DNA of 46,052 nt from Irineochytrium annulatum (lineage: Eukaryota > Chytridiomycota > Chytridiomycetes > Chytridiales > Chytridiaceae). Of the stretch, positions 11,640-22,201 are shown piece by piece (the first letter of the stretch is position 1; each line of letters starts with the position of its first letter). The position numbers and the translations under genes are program-made. The notes below the pieces were generated by a model. That model was not told the DNA's origin and made no database searches. It was given only the letters and a program-made list of their open reading frames with translations. The stretch is taken from NCBI GenBank assembly GCA_027600665.1, contig JADGJL010000086.1, forward strand, positions 1-46,052, given 5' to 3'.

Positions 11640-13348
11640 CTAAAAAGGTTTCCGTACCAAACTAATCCCTGTTGCCAATAAAGAGTCCGCCTCCTGATAC
11701 ACCATGGCCAGTAGCAGCCTTCCGGCCAAGGCTTTGCATTCGGCAGCCTGTTTAGGACTAAATGATCTAACTCTGCGTTGGATCGCTACCTCACTGGTCG
11801 GCCGCCGCGTACTAATATCCCGCATGTACGTTGCCAACTTTTGAAAAGCTCCGGCACCGTAAAGCCAATGCTCTATTAACGCTAAGACCAAACTAAATCT
11901 AAATGACGACTTACCGCCGACCATGAGTAACGAGAATACGAGAAAAGACTTCACAAAAGAAAAATGAAGCCGCGCGTCGATCGCCCTCGAAAGTTCTTTA
12001 TCGGCGGTTGCCTGCAGAATCCTTCAACATTAGATAACTGATTGGTTTATGGATTGCGTCAATGTACCTTGACTTGTGTTGACCACACAATTCAAATATG
12101 TACATCCCCAAGGAGCACGCTTTCAGTTGATAATCGCCGAGGGTCGTCCCCGAATCCAGATCGTCGCACGCGTCTTTGAGGACTCCCGCTATAGCGTCAA
12201 CAATGGGAGAGTCCATTACCGTTTTCTGGTATTGCCCGTTCTCCACAACTACGGAGAGAAGTCGGAAAGAGTAGAAACAGCAAGCGTACTGCAGGTAAAA
12301 GATATTAGACGCACATCATAGTTGAACATAGCGGACATTCTTTGATGACGTCGAAGAGATAATGACGGATACAATCGAAGGGATAACAAGAAATAGGTTC
12401 GATGAAATATCATTTGCCAGCAAAGCGACGCGATTCAAAAGCGCGTTTAGCTCGTTACGGCAAACATCTGACGACATCAAATCAATAAATCAAACCTCAA
12501 ACCCTACTCGACTCCGGGCTTGCGTCAACCAGCAGCTTATTGCCATTTTTAAAACAATCCATTATCAGTCGCCGGACAAGCTTATGTCATTAGCCACTTT
12601 GAAGCAAGTCATGTCTACCATCTCGTCCGTCACGTCGGCAGTTACGTTTGGTGGCGCGATTGCAGGAGGGGCTTCAAAGCCGCTGTCCGTCATCATTGCA
12701 ACGTCCACGGACTTCGGCTTAGGGGGAAAATAAATAGCGCTGTTGAAGCCTGATACGGATGGAAATGTCCCCGTTCTACCTTAAGTCAGGGTTGTATGCG
12801 CAAAAACGCTCGAACGTTGGGACAACCTCCATCTTGACCGATTGCGCCTGGCGTGCTACGGGCCGTTGGCTCATTGCGATCAAGCCAAATTCCTGCTCCT
12901 GCACAGAGTAAGGACAAAGTCAAGGGTAGGTGCGGACCTTGAAGTTCATTTCCGTCGTTATCTTATCGATTTCGCGCTTGAGCTTCATCTCCAGGGCCTG
13001 CTTCTCCGCCTGCGCAGTCGACGCTTGCTCCGTCAGCTGATGCCTCAAGTGCCGTAGCTCATCCTCTGCCTAACCCACCAGTTCTCAGACCGTGCGGTTC
13101 CACCCATAAACTGCAAACGCGTTTACCCGTTGTAGATTCTGCCTGAGTATCTTGATTTCGCCCTCCCGCGCATACGCGTCCGCCTTTAGCGAAAGTGGCA
13201 GCTGCGTGGGTCTTGACGGCTCGACCGGGGCCGGCACGATGGGCGCCGGCATCTGCGAGTTAAGGAACTCAATTTCGATGGCGCTGCATTGTTGGATGAC
13301 GGCGTCATCCCAATCGTCCCCGAACTCGTCATCGTCGTCCAAGTTCAT
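11640..13348 (-). CDS. ATRIP: ATRIP/Rad26/Ddc2-type checkpoint protein (ATR partner)
   Basis: About nine exons can be chained through 38-57 bp introns into about 450 residues. The N-terminus is acidic (NLDDDDEFGDDWDDAV), like the RPA-binding checkpoint-recruitment motif of ATRIP. Next come EGEIKILRQNLQR and, after splicing, a coiled coil (AEDELRHLRHQLTEQ to DKITTEMNFKEQEFGLIAM). These match the conserved 'NGEIKILRDSL' and 'SELQFKDAEM' region of animal ATRIP. The remainder is helical, HEAT-like (PIVDAIAGVLKDACDDLD; EHWLYGAGAFQKLATYMRDI). ATRIP recruits the ATR/Mec1/Rad3 kinase to RPA-coated single-stranded DNA. The protein is shorter than animal (~790) or S. pombe (~610) relatives, so exons may be missing from the model. 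It is divergent from RPN11 across 72 bp. Confidence 0.7.
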
Positions 13349-13420
13349 GGCATGGGAGCGCGGCTCGCGTGAGCAGCGACACTCAATTCGTCAAACTTCC
13401 AACATCCAGATTCAATTGAA
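13349..13420. promoter_or_regulatory. 72-bp divergent promoter region, ATRIP-like / RPN11
   Basis: The two ATGs face away from each other across 72 bp. A cell-cycle-box-like ACGCGT lies just inside the first RPN11 intron, around 13438. Shared control is inferred from spacing only. Confidence 0.4.
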
Positions 13421-14684
<1,264 letters not shown>

Positions 14685-15627
14685 AATCGTTGCGGTTTCC
14701 CAGTGTTATCGTAGTCGTAGCCTTATTGAATATATGCAAATTCAGCAGCATTTTGTGTTTGCTTTGTAATAATATGGTGCCTTCGACTTCGTTCGCGTTT
14801 CTTCCGCAATAGCACTCAAAAGTATTCGCCTCAAGGTAACCTTTAGGCATTTGGAAAGCTTTTGCAGTGGAATTCCTGATGCAGGCGGAGTTTTGGCGAG
14901 GCCGCTGGACGCGTTTTTGTGAACATGAACAACGGACATCGCTGTACGAACCTCATCCAACACTTCGCTCCAGACCACGAGCCGAATCGCTCATCAAGAC
15001 GATGGGGCAGGAGGCAGGAGGCAGCGTGATGGAGGCCACCCGGTCTGGCAACGTCCTTGGGAACCAGCGCCTGAAATGCAACAGAGGAGGACGTAGTGGG
15101 CGGTGAGACGAGCGGATGGGAGGAGTCGGAAAGGAGTGGAGCTGCCGAGGGGCAGGTGTGGCTACGGATACGGGTGAATACCGCGTATGGATAAACACTT
15201 TCGTATGGGACGGCGAATTGTCCAGCGTTGCGGTGCGCGGTACGTGTGCACTTCCTTCACGGCTGGCGGATACGTTGCTGACCGTAACCTCGCGGGCTCG
15301 AAGAGGAAGCGGTCATGAACGAGGGGACGGTTGCGGGTCTATCATATCGACGCAAGCACCGCAAGGTCGCATCAGCATCCCTGCGACCAACATCGGGAAA
15401 AGGTTTGCTTGTGATGCTCATTCGTTTCCTCGGATGTCTAACGCAATATCTATATAATTGTGTTTAAGCATGCCGAAGATGCGTACTTCACCCCGTAGTC
15501 GCTTTCCATATGATCCTCGAACGGCGCGAGCTGCGGGCGTTGCAGGTTTCGGCAAGCGCTTCAGCCACAAGCATCACATTCTGCTGACAGGATCAGCGTC
15601 TCGCACGGTGTCATCCGGAATACCGTC
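14685..15627. other. Unassigned 0.9-kb stretch between RPN11 and the 15.6-kb exons
   Basis: Both strands carry open frames of up to about 110 codons, none with recognisable domains. Splice-like signals occur, for example a GTTTGC...TTTAAG candidate with GTCTAAC at about 15400-15469. I could not build a coherent model, so an intron-rich unknown gene remains possible. Confidence 0.35.
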
Positions 15628-15812
15628 ATGGAGTCGACGAGTCAGGCTCCGACATCAGATGCGCCATCAGATATCGAGACGGGCATTGTCTGCACCTGTT
15701 GGTAAGATAGTGGACATACCGTATATTAATACATATTGGACGCTTAGTTCTGAGGATTTCGAACCTGGTGAAGTGTTGGACCCTTTGAAACGGATCGTAG
15801 TACCTTTGCAGA
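15628..15812 (+). CDS. Two candidate exons of an unknown gene upstream of an assembly gap
   Basis: An ATG at 15628 opens MESTSQAPTSDAPSDIE then TGIVCTC. A GTAAGA...CTTAG intron (15702-15747) joins it in frame to SEDFEPGEVLDPLKRIV then VPLQ, and a GTATCT donor follows at 15813. The continuation is lost in a T-rich run and a 10-N gap. I do not recognise the product. The exons could belong to a short protein, to an upstream leader of the Cdh1 transcript, or be fortuitous. The next acceptor candidates lie at about 15885 and 15950, but neither restores the Cdh1 reading frame. Confidence 0.3.
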
Positions 15813-15837
15813 GTATCTTTCTGCTTTTTTTTTTTTT

Positions 15838-15847
15838 NNNNNNNNNN
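15838..15847. other. Assembly gap (10 N) after a poly-T run
   Basis: Ten Ns directly follow about 13 Ts. The true length is unknown; ten is probably a placeholder. Unlike the 28.6-kb gap, I see no clear duplicated sequence on the two sides. Confidence 0.9.
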
Positions 15848-16019
15848 ATTTTAGACTCTGCATTTCTGTTAGCGTTTTACTCTTCAATCCCCTTGAGTTG
15901 CTATATTTTCGTGGTGTATTCGTATCTTTTATTGTATCGTACAGGTTCCCTCTCCCAGAAAAGTCCGGCCAACGGAAGTTCGAAATTCATATTTGATCCG
16001 GGGTGTCCCTGCCAGCGCA

Positions 16020-17833
16020 ATGGACGAAGAGTATCTTGCGCGCCTGCACACATGCTCAACCCCGCGCCGCACGGGCCCTGCCAGAATGCCTTGGACGCCG
16101 TCCACCCCGAGCAGGAGGCAACCGGTTGTCTCGAATGACAGGTTCGACTTCCGCTCATTTCCTTCCGCTGACCACATCACAGAGCCGTCCCTCGACACAA
16201 CGGGAACCTAGCCCCTCAGTTCGAGCAATTGAGGAGCGGCACGAAGCGGAAGCATGGGGACGACGACGGCGCTCACAAGAATAATGGCATGAACTATTTT
16301 ATTTTTTGATGTGGTTAGTAATATTTGCAGGCGAAACCATTTATTCCAAGGTCATCCGGACCGAATGCTTGCGTCTCTCTGGCACCGACTACGAGATCCC
16401 GACCACGCCAAGTCGATTGTCGTCGCAGCGGCCGATTTTGCAATTCCACGAGAAGAGGAAGCCCGATGATTACGACTCGGCCGATCACGAAAGGTTTTCC
16501 TCCACGCCACTCAGTAAGTCGTCCCGCAAGATTATGGCGACACCGCAGACGGCCCAGCGCGTCATCCAAAAAACCCCGTTCAAGGTGCTTGATGCGCCGG
16601 AGCTTCAAGACGACTTTTATTTGAATTTGGTTGATTGGTCGTCGAAGAACACTCTTGGTGTCGGTCTGGGCAACTGTGTTTACCTTTGGAATGCGCAGAC
16701 TTGCAAGGTGACAATTTTCAAAAATGCATTCGGTTTCCTGATGCATATGTTAGGTCGAAAAGTTATGTGACCTGGGCCCGGATGATTCCGTCACAGCGGT
16801 TAACTGGAACCCGAAGGTAATGACGGTTTATTTCGCTGGGCTTTATTAAACGGCGTGATTAGGGGACACATGTCGCAGTCGGGACAAACAAGGGAATCGT
16901 GCAACTGTGGGACGTGCATAGGCAGAAGTGCACCCAGCAGTATACCGGCCACGAGTCGCGAGTTGGTGAGCGAAGCTTTTGGTGACGTTCATGTAACCAA
17001 CTTTAGGTTCTCTTGCATGGTACAACGATACGTTGACGTCGGGCAGTCGCGACCGTTACATCTTTTGCCGCGACATTCGCACATCGCCAGATTCCATGGT
17101 GTCCCGTTCTCTTGCCGGTCATCGCCAGGAAGTAAATACTGCTGGCTTTCAAACTCCGCCTTTAACGTAACCGAAGGTTTGTGGGTTGAAATGGAGCTCC
17201 GATGGCGCGTATCTGGCGTCTGGCGGTAACGATAACAAGCTGCTGATTTGGGATCGCTCTATGAGCTCGAACCCATTGCATTGCTTCCATGACCACAGTG
17301 CTGCCGTAAAGGCGATTGCTTGGTCTCCTCATCAGGTATTGTGTGGGTTTTGCCTGCTGGTGATGTCTGACCCTTTTTTCAGTCTTCTCTTTTGGCTTCG
17401 GGAGGTGGAACTGCAGATCGATGCATTCGCTTTTGGAACGTTAGCGATGGCACGGCCTTAAGCCATTTTGATACGTCTTCGCAAGTCTGCAACCTCGCAT
17501 GGGCCAAGCATGCGAACGAGATCGTCAGTACTCACGGCTATTCGCAAAATCAAGTCGTTGTTTGGAAGGTTTCTAATACACCTGACAAAAAGGTGGGTTA
17601 CTATCATAAAATTTTTAATACTGAATTCTTGGTAGCCGAGCATCGAGGAGATCGAGCACTTGACGGGTCACACCTACCGAGTTTTGTATCTGGCGATGTC
17701 GCCGGACGGGCAAAACATTGTTACGGGGGCGGGCGACGAAACACTGCGCTTTTGGTCGGTGTTCGCGAAGGGGAAGCTGAAGGAGAGTGGCCGCTCGCTT
17801 GATTTTCAAGTTCCACCCAACAACACTCGCTGA
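16020..17833 (+). CDS. FZR1: APC/C activator Cdh1/Fizzy-related (Fzr1, Ste9/Srw1)
   Basis: Nine exons (16020-16141, 16183-16286, 16331-16707, 16754-16816, 16863-16975, 17007-17131, 17177-17335, 17393-17592, 17636-17833) give 486 residues. The start MDEEYLARL resembles the animal Fzr1 start. From [20 protein letters not shown] onward the WD40 propeller follows Cdh1 rather than Cdc20: [83 protein letters not shown] and [19 protein letters not shown]. Cdh1 recruits substrates to the anaphase-promoting complex in late mitosis and G1. Two oddities stand out: the C-box region reads [12 protein letters not shown] rather than DR(F/Y)IPxR, and the protein ends NNTR rather than in the usual IR. Intron 2 uses a GC donor. 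Confidence 0.93.
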
Positions 17834-18104
17834 GTTTCGCTGTAACGTTCTGATGCGCCTCTGAAACCTGCTGAAGCGCTTTTGTGACGGAAATTATCAC
17901 ATTCTATTTAGTATCCGTATTATGTACAAGTTGTCGAATAAACGTGCACACATCCTTTTTAATCTAACAGCTATTCGTGTTCCCGTTAATTGCTAACAGC
18001 GTCCAAATTACGACTACAGTTTCGTGGTTGAGACCAATTACTAGTACATTTGACAAAACTATATGCTTCTGATGTACACGGGATAGATACAGCCTAACAT
18101 CACT

Positions 18105-18708
18105 CTATCCTAATCTTACAATGACGTCTCCTACATCGTCGACCTTCACCTCCGCTAACGCCGCCCGCACTTCGGCAAGGGCCTCCCTCGCAATGGCCAC
18201 TTCTTCCGCTCTTTCAGTGCCGTCGATAACAATGGCGTCGGCCACAGGTATTGGATATAACAAGGATGAAAGAGGGCTATTTGTGATCTCGGGGAGGTTC
18301 TTGATTAACTCGCTGTTTACATAATTTAGTTATCACCGAAACTCGCGACTTATAACGGCGTACCGATACTCTTTCGCGCGTTCGACGGCATGCTCCGGTT
18401 GAATGCGATCCAGCAACCGAATCGAAGAGATATCGATCAGATTTCTGCTAAGGAGTTATTTCGCTTGAGGATAACTAATCACTCACTCTGCGGTCTTCTT
18501 CACTATCCTCTTCAGACTTTCCTGCTCGCGCTGCTGGTGATTGGGCTGCCGCGGTCTTCGCTTTTTAGTATTGAGTTTAGCAAGAAGTAATTCACATGTC
18601 CACAGTTTCTGGCAGCGACGTTGGAGGCCGAAGGAGGGGAGTGTTTTCAGAGGACTCCGGCTGAGGATCCTCGTCGGGGCGGGTGCGCTTCCCGCAGCAG
18701 TTGCCCAT
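18105..18708 (-). CDS. LAMTOR1: LAMTOR1/p18-type Ragulator lysosomal anchor
   Basis: Four exons (18708-18604, 18560-18487, 18444-18337, 18312-18105) give 164 residues; human LAMTOR1 has 161. The start MGNCCGKR fits N-myristoylation at Gly2 plus palmitoylation of Cys4 and Cys5. An acidic dileucine (ENTPLL) follows, then REQESLKRIVKKTAENLIDIS, matching the conserved 'LLSSILAKTASNIIDVS' helix. The C-terminal part (LPEITNSPLSSLLYPIPVAD, EALAEVRAALAEV, DDVGDVIVRLG) follows the animal protein, which ends 'LSQIRVDAKEELVVQFGIP'. The protein anchors Ragulator and the Rag GTPases, and so TORC1, on the lysosome or vacuole. The third intron as modelled is only 24 nt; a longer alternative exists. It is divergent from the next gene across 65 bp. 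Confidence 0.8.
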
Positions 18709-18773
18709 CTGGTTGAGGAAGGTTTGACGAATCACGGGTCCATTCAGAAACACGAACCTTCGTTCCGATCCCA
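18709..18773. promoter_or_regulatory. 65-bp divergent promoter region, LAMTOR1-like / RhoGAP-like
   Basis: The start codons at 18708 (minus) and 18774 (plus) face outward. No obvious core motif is visible. A shared bidirectional promoter is inferred from spacing. Confidence 0.35.
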
Positions 18774-21700
18774 ATGGTGGCCTCCAAAGTCCTCCTCCTC
18801 CACTTCAATGGATCGAAGCAATCAGAATTCGCGCTGCAGCCGCCGATAAGAGATCCGAGCCTGGCAAGAAAACGCCTACCGAAGGTGAGACTCCTTTTTC
18901 TTGGTTCTGCTTTCCACGAGTGTCGCTAATGATTTTTGCAGGCGCTGTCCAGCTTGCCTGAGCGCGGCCTCAAGAACAGGGATCTCAGAGAGGTCGTGAG
19001 CCACGAGTTCAACCCGGGTGGGGGGACTTCATTGAAGTTATTCGCTCACACCGGAGGCGCGGTTCAGGAGTTCGCAGGGAACCAGTCGGTACTCCCTGAG
19101 CTGAACCATCAGCCTGGACTGGACTTTGCGGGGTTGGAGAATAATGCTGGAGGGTTCAATCGCCGCCATGATACTGCTGTGCGCCAGCCGTCGATGGTGA
19201 GGCCAATGCAGCGTGGATATCGCGCGCATAATGGTGGAAGCGAACACGAATATAGTTCCGCTGGGAGTAAGATGGTAAATGGTTTTCACCATACCGTCCC
19301 TTCACTCGATGACAAAGCTTGGCGACCACACAATGCACTCGACGCGCTTCCACAGCCTCCGCGCCATGGAGCGCATCAAGCTGCAGAACCCACACCGCAT
19401 GGAGCACATCTTACTGCCGAGCATATACCGCACGGAGCACACCCTGCAACGCACGAAGGGCATAGTGTTGTCGATACGCAATCACCCTCGGAGATCACGG
19501 ACGCAGAAAACATCAAATCGGCGGAAGGGCACAGTAAATCTTCGACATTTCCTTGGTCTATGTCGGACGATGATGATGAGTTCTTGCTAGATGAGATTCT
19601 GCTTAGACGCGAGGCGACACGACACGGAAATGGGCGCTCTATGGAATCGGTGGGTTCCAACGGCGATGGGCTTGCCCCGCTTCCGCCCGGTCAAGGTAAT
19701 GGCGGCACAGACGGCGATACCGAAGGAAGTGACGTGCCCGGCGGCGGCCATGGTCGATCCTTCTCTAACCCTACTGGGGACGCCACTCGCAGATCGTCAG
19801 TGGCACCCTCCGAGAGTCGAAACAGGTCGAAGTCATTGGTTCCAGAACATGCTGCTTTGATGATCACGAAGATGGAGCCCAACAGCCCATTTCCTGATTT
19901 TGGGAAGGCGGTTGCCACCGGCGGCGGCGTGACGGTTTTACCGGCAATAAGCTCTGCAGCTGCATCAAATGCAGGAGGAGGACTATTAGACCGGAATCGA
20001 CTAACTAACAAAGAGAGACTACGGCTCGGTCACGGCGCGCCGTACGGCCCCATTTCGAAACATGTGGCGCCGCTGGAGTTACAAATTAGCTCCGTGCTGG
20101 ACCCTAGGCGACGTGGCATGCAAGATCCTCAATGGGAGGACGGGCAATCGTTTGGAAGATACGACGACGACAAGAAGCCGGCGTACCTCAACTATCTAAC
20201 GCCGCAGGAGATCCGTGAGAGGAGAATGGGATATGATGCTTCCACTGGGTCGTGGCGCCGAAAGGCCTCTATAATATCAGCCGATGACACTGACGGCAGA
20301 AGGGCGTGGAAGCCGTCGGGAGCCACGCCCATCAATTACGCCTTGATTATGGAGAACAGGCGGAGAGCGAAGGAGCTCGCGGAACGGACGCGCCGTGAGC
20401 TGCTAGACTCGGAATCGTCGTCCGCAACGGAATCGGAGTTCGACCTCGCGCGCTTCAACGCCGAACACAACTACGTTTACATCAGCGACGACTCTATCGC
20501 TGGGGAAACGGTTGGACCATTCACCGATCGAGAAGCCGAACGAGAGCTGGACCCCGTCGGATATCCTCTGCTGAATGACAGGATCTTCGCTCATCGTATG
20601 TTGAGAGTCATGGATCGATACGAGACTGGGGATGCTCCAATAAATGGGTCAACGAGTGGAGGCCCGATTTTGGCAAAGCCCTTGCATTTAAGACCCGTTC
20701 ATGCGCCAAAGCCGCAAATCAAGTACCCTACTTTGAAGCGGAAGCAGGTCGAAAAGGGCAAGGACGTGGAATTAGATCCGGAAACACCGCTGCCCGGCAT
20801 TCCTGCCGAGGAGCCGAAAACACCGGAACCAGTTATTGCGTTGGCACGTAAGCACGTGTCAAAGAAGCCGCCGGTTGTCCCGGAAGAAGAACAAATCCGA
20901 TTCAAGCAGGTTATCAGCAAATTTTACGAGTCAATAGTTGATGGTAAGGCATTCACGTCTCTTGGTATCATTAACTTCATTTGCAACTGCAGAACCGCTC
21001 CCGACATTGGACACTGATCTTGCGTTACGAGAACGGCGTATCTCGTTTATCAATGGTAACTTGGCAACACCCGTAATGTTTCTCATCATATTTAGATTTT
21101 GCAATATTGGAAAACCGGTCTGCAAAGATTCGCGAAAACGAGATAGCGCGAATTTTGAGGGACGTCGACATTCAGCCGAGTAATGTCATCATTGAGATTC
21201 CGCCGATACAATTCACCGAGATGTCTTGGAATCTGTACCAGTACTTGATCGCGATGCTCCCGGATGTTTTGATACCTTCGGATCTGGCAAGGCAGATTGT
21301 TAGTCTAGTGGAACACGGTGGATCTGAAGAACACGTCGTCAATGAAATTAAGCGTGTGGTGACGAAGTTCTCCAGGGAAGACTATGTTGTATTCAAGGCG
21401 ATGGTTGGACACTTAGATAGGTATGAGCTGCTACAACTGTTCTTTCCCTGATCTCTGTTAGGCTAGGGTCAGTTTTTGTTGGCGAGGGCTTCACGCTTAA
21501 ATCAACTCTGTCGACTGTCTTTGCCCCCATTTTGTTCCGTTGCCCGAGTCACCTGCACGTGGAAGAACTCCCGTTGCCTCCGCAAAAGCTAGAGATCACT
21601 CAAAGTGAAGTCGAATTGAACGATTTCAAATTTGTCCTGCAAGCAAATGGAGTACTGAAAAAGCCTCCGGTGCCGGATACGCGGGAACAAGAAGCGGATG

Positions 21701-22080
21701 ATGCTGGACCGGCACCTGCGGATATGCCGGTTGGAAACGTCGAGGTGCCAGAGGCCGAAAAATCGAATGTGCGGACGGAATTGGAAGCGCGGGCTTTCGG
21801 CGAACCGGTGGACGTCATTGTTACTGCTGCAGACCTCAATTTCGCGCTAGAGTTAGGACCAAGCGGAGGTTCGAGGGAGCCAATGGCGATTGCAGGAGTG
21901 GACGTGAAGCAATGGCTCGCAATGTCCCTTCGGAAGCTTGCGCAAACTCTTTTGATGGACTTCACCGTGAACACGGCCGAGGCGTCGGCATTGGACCTCA
22001 TCATAAAACACCACGAATTCATTTTCCATCACTCACATCACCATGCGAACCGTCACTCAATAGTTTCGGAAGTCCAGTAG
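18774..22080 (+). CDS. Large disordered protein with a C-terminal RhoGAP-like fold
   Basis: Five exons (18774-18884, 18942-20943, 20993-21055, 21096-21420, 21462-22080) give 1039 residues. The first ~690 residues are mostly disordered and include a short His-rich tandem repeat (PHGAH-type units), a GGTDGDTEGSD-like acidic/Gly region and an Arg/Glu-rich helix. Residues from about 690 to 870 resemble RhoGAP helices: IPPIQFTEMSWNLYQYLIAM then LPDVLIPSDLARQIVSL, and FSREDYVVFKAMVGHLDRL then STVFAPILFRCP. These correspond to the 'LPEPLIP' and 'LLxHLxRV...A.VFGPTLLR' blocks. The usual arginine-finger signature (GxxR near the first helix) is not evident, so GAP activity is doubtful. A conserved-looking helical tail and a His-rich end follow. 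Function is unknown. Confidence 0.65.
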
Positions 22081-22201
22081 GACATGTTAATAACAACGCT
22101 CTTCTCGTTATTTTAGATTAATCCTCACGAGTTCTCATTCCTTATTTCGTATATCACGACATATACATCAAAAAAAAAATTCGCATGGTTGCATTTATTA
22201 T

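Noticed and set aside
12362..12733. A 123-codon plus-strand open frame
   Set aside because: It lies antisense to exons of the ATRIP-like gene, which carry splice signals and family motifs; the plus frame has no recognisable domain.
15458..16138. A 226-codon plus-strand frame across the N gap
   Set aside because: It includes the Ns, ignores clear splice signals and overlaps the first Cdh1 exon in another frame.
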